From an uncultured Alphaproteobacteria bacterium (lineage in GTDB: Bacteria; Pseudomonadota; Alphaproteobacteria; Rhizobiales; Ancalomicrobiaceae): 15,703 nt of DNA. Shown one piece after another: positions 14,299-15,703 of this stretch. The stretch is taken from positions 1-15,703 of the forward strand of contig CALFRR010000098.1 in NCBI GenBank assembly GCA_937919435.1. The letters run 5' to 3'. Every line of letters begins with the position of its first letter. The first letter of the stretch is position 1. The position numbers and the translations under genes are program-made. The notes beneath the pieces were generated by a model. It searched no databases, had not been told where the DNA came from, and worked only from the letters and a program-made list of their open reading frames with translations.

Positions 14299-14590
14299 CT
14301 TTCTCACTACCTCGTTTCTCACGCGCGCCCTTCGGCGCCGTGCGGCGGCTCCGGCGGACCGGAACCGATGGCGACACGGGAAGAGCAGCCCCTCTCGGGT
14401 TCCGCTCGACCGTCCGGAGTTCCCTCCGACGGCCCGGGTCGCACGCACGGACTTGGGAGAACGAACCGATCCGGCCCGCTCCTCCGGCCGCTCCGTCTCG
14501 GAAGCGGTGAGAAGATCGGTCCGGTGGCCGTTCGAGCCTCGGGCAGCGCTCGAGGCCGGGGGATCCCCCGGCCCGTCGCGAATGCGCGCG
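14299..14590 (-). promoter_or_regulatory. Long structured 5' leader of rplU-rpmA
   Basis: This stretch carries no gene that I can support. On the minus strand, the RNA opens with the perfect 20-bp palindrome ggccgggggatcccccggcc (14554-14573). This can instead share its ggcc arm with a second helix, gcctcg/cgaggc, formed by 14536-14541 and 14551-14556, so the two structures compete. A third small hairpin (cggag/ctccg) lies around 14413-14429. No short upstream reading frame with a good ribosome-binding site stands out. Inference: a site for r-protein autoregulation or attenuation. Confidence 0.45.
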
Positions 14591-14618
14591 ACTATAAGGA
14601 CGGCGGTCGCAATGTCAA
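14591..14618 (-). promoter_or_regulatory. Sigma-70-type promoter of rplU-rpmA
   Basis: On the minus strand a perfect TTGACA (14618-14613) is followed after 16 bases by TATAGT (14596-14591), five of six matches to TATAAT. This is the best promoter match in the window and sits just downstream of phaR, driving the ribosomal protein genes. Transcription should begin near 14584. Confidence 0.75.
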
Positions 14619-14626
14619 CGAAACGA

Positions 14627-14644
14627 CCGGCGGGAAATCCGCCG
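14627..14644 (-). terminator. Probable phaR terminator
   Basis: On the minus strand cggcgg (14644-14639) pairs with ccgccg (14633-14628) around a 5-base loop, followed by ggtcgtttcgtt. The T-rich tail is broken but present. It lies about 27 bases after the phaR stop and directly abuts the -35 box of the rplU promoter. Confidence 0.45.
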
Positions 14645-14670
14645 AAAGCCCGACTTTCTCGCCGCCGGGC

Positions 14671-15258
14671 TCACTTCTTCGGCTGGACGATGGCGTCGAG
14701 CTGCTTCTTCATCGCTTCCATCTGCTGTTTCAGCAGCTCGAGCTCGCTCGGCGCCGGCGCCGGAGCGGGGGCCGGGCGCGGCGGCTCGGCACCGCCCTCC
14801 GGGCGCATCGCCGCGAACGGGGTGAACATCCGCATCGCCCGCTCGAACAACTCGGAATTGCGGCGGACCTGCTCCTCCATGGCCTCGAAGGCGTTGCCGG
14901 GGAAGGCGGCGTTCATCTGTTCGCGGAACTTGCCCTGCTCGCGGGTCAGGGTGTCGATCGAGAATTCGAGATAGCTCGGCACCAGCTTCTGCATGCTGTC
15001 GCCGTAGAACCGGATCAACTGCCTCAGGAACGCGATCGGCAGGAGATTCTGTCCCTTGCCTTCCTGTTCGAAGATGATCTGGGTCAGCACCGAACGGGTG
15101 ATGTCGTCGCCGCTCTTGGCGTCGTAGACGACGAAGAGTTCCTCCCGCTTGACCATTTCGGCCAGATCTTCGAGCGTCACGTAGGACGACGTACCGGTGT
15201 TGTAGAGCCGCCGATTGGCGTACTTCTTGATGATCGTCGGATCTGAGGTCTTGGCCAT
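14671..15258 (-). CDS. phaR: Polyhydroxyalkanoate synthesis repressor PhaR
   Basis: PhaR binds DNA upstream of phasin and its own genes, and is released when it binds nascent PHB granules, so phasin is made only when polymer accumulates. The 195-residue product has the DNA-binding domain at residues 1-68 (TIIKKYANRRLYNTGTSSYVTLEDLAEMV, then FVVYDAKSGDDITRSVLTQIIFEQE). The accumulation-regulator domain follows (about 72-112: LLPIAFLRQLIRFYGDSMQKLVPSYLEFS), then an Ala/Pro repeat and a short coiled coil (SELELLKQQMEAMKKQLDAI). The ATG at 15258 gives the expected MAKTSDP beginning; its ribosome-binding site is weak. It diverges from phaA, the usual arrangement in this group. Granule-bound targets such as the phasin gene are not in the window. 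Confidence 0.96.
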   Translation of the reverse strand: MAKTSDPTIIKKYANRRLYNTGTSSYVTLEDLAEMVKREELFVVYDAKSGDDITRSVLTQIIFEQEGKGQNLLPIAFLRQLIRFYGDSMQKLVPSYLEFSIDTLTREQGKFREQMNAAFPGNAFEAMEEQVRRNSELFERAMRMFTPFAAMRPEGGAEPPRPAPAPAPAPSELELLKQQMEAMKKQLDAIVQPKK

Positions 15259-15650
15259 CGCGTTCTACCGATCTTGCGTCGTTTTGACGAGGCTCGCCGT
15301 CGCCCGGCGGCGACGATCAGGCCGAGGTCAGGGAGATTAGAAAGTTTCTCCCGAGCCCGCCAGAGTTTTCGCGTCGATCCCCGAGACTTTCGTAAGGGGG
15401 GGAGCGCGGCGGGGTGCACCGCGGCGAAGGAAAGGCCGCTCCGGATCCGACGGATTGCCGAGACGGATCCGACCTTCGCATCGTTGACTTCTGCTTCTCG
15501 CGACGACTCTACTCGACGCGGAAAAGTTGCGGCGGCCACCGGACGAGGCCACGCGACGTCGCGGTCGCCCGCCCGGGTCGACCTCCCGGCCGCTCACGAC
15601 ACGACGAGCGGACGATCGACGAAAGAATCCGACCTCGGGAGAAGACGCCA
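15259..15650. promoter_or_regulatory. phaR/phaA divergent control region
   Basis: No gene is supported in these 392 bases. The part at 15331-15395 is richer in A+T than its surroundings and holds the near-palindrome agaaagtttct (15339-15349), flanked by gggaga (15331-15336) and tctccc (15347-15352). This is the best-looking candidate for a protein-binding site, possibly PhaR, though it does not resemble the TGC-rich PhaR sites reported in Paracoccus. Confidence 0.35.
15484..15513 (+). promoter_or_regulatory. Possible phaA promoter
   Basis: TTGACT (15484-15489, five of six) and TCTACT (15508-15513, four of six) are separated by 18 bases. Transcription would start about 130 bases before the phaA ATG. 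Consensus match only. Confidence 0.35.
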
Positions 15651-15703
15651 ATGACGAACATCGTGATCGCGGGGGCCGCGCGGACGGCCATCGGTTCCTT
15701 CAA
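15651..15703 (+). CDS. phaA: Acetyl-CoA acetyltransferase (beta-ketothiolase), N-terminal fragment
   Basis: PhaA condenses two acetyl-CoA molecules to acetoacetyl-CoA, the first step towards polyhydroxybutyrate. Only 17 codons plus two bases are in the window; the gene runs off the right edge. The visible start MTNIVIAGAARTAIGSF matches the conserved thiolase N-terminus (MTxIVIxxAARTAxGSF). The ATG has a gggagaag ribosome-binding site six bases upstream (15637-15644). The divergent phaR gene supports the PHA assignment over a degradative thiolase. The active-site cysteines lie beyond the window. Confidence 0.9.
   Translation, partial: MTNIVIAGAARTAIGSF

Noticed and set aside
13894..15246. 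450-codon open frame on the plus strand opposite rplU, its leader and phaR
   Set aside because: It is antisense to two conserved genes, has no ribosome-binding site that I can see and no recognisable motif.
1..15703. CRISPR arrays, insertion sequences, tRNA or rRNA genes, prophage or defence genes
   Set aside because: No regularly spaced repeats, transposase motifs, tRNA-like cloverleafs or foreign-looking composition were seen on either strand.

Overview
The window is chromosomal DNA of very high G+C content from an alphaproteobacterium, most likely of the order Hyphomicrobiales (Rhizobiales). The reasoning is gene content and order: an atpD-atpC end of an ATP synthase operon, a block of rplU, rpmA, GNAT, obgE, proB, proA and nadD, a block of rsfS, rlmH, envC, ctpA and a divergent polysaccharide deacetylase gene, an rppH gene, and a phaR/phaA pair for polyhydroxyalkanoate storage. 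I cannot name the genus from the sequence alone. I see no mobile elements, tRNA or rRNA genes, CRISPR array or foreign-looking base composition. This is a housekeeping region.

Layout, left to right. (1) 1-1187, plus strand: the end of atpD, a strong intercistronic hairpin, atpC, then an intrinsic terminator. (2) 1329-2810, plus: an uncharacterised secreted ClpP-fold-like protein. Its 3' end overlaps the 3' end of rppH (minus, 2723-3280) by 88 bp. (3) 3281-3537: a divergent control region carrying a perfect 14-bp palindrome. (4) 3538-8358, plus: rsfS, rlmH, envC, ctpA and the divergent polysaccharide deacetylase gene, tightly packed and probably one operon. They cover ribosome silencing and modification, then peptidoglycan hydrolase activation and periplasmic proteolysis. 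(5) 8390-11450, minus: nadD, proA and proB (NAD and proline synthesis), meeting block 4 tail to tail at a hairpin. (6) 11704-14298, minus: obgE, a GNAT acetyltransferase, rpmA and rplU. These start from a good sigma-70-type promoter at 14591-14618 with a leader of roughly 285 nt, and rpmA is followed by a hairpin and an intrinsic terminator. (7) 14671-15703: phaR (minus) and the first 17 codons of phaA (plus) diverge from a 392-bp region.

The clearest oddity is one of organisation. As I recall the usual order in Hyphomicrobiales, nadD, rsfS, rlmH, envC, ctpA, deacetylase and rppH run in one direction. Here exactly the five genes rsfS to deacetylase are flipped between nadD and rppH. This turns nadD/rsfS and deacetylase/rppH into a tail-to-tail and a head-to-head junction. 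The second theme is RNA structure: most intercistronic spacers contain a short perfect G+C stem-loop, and the rplU leader opens with a perfect 20-bp palindrome. I found no convincing wholly new system. The secreted ClpP-like gene, the rplU leader and the inversion are the best candidates for follow-up.
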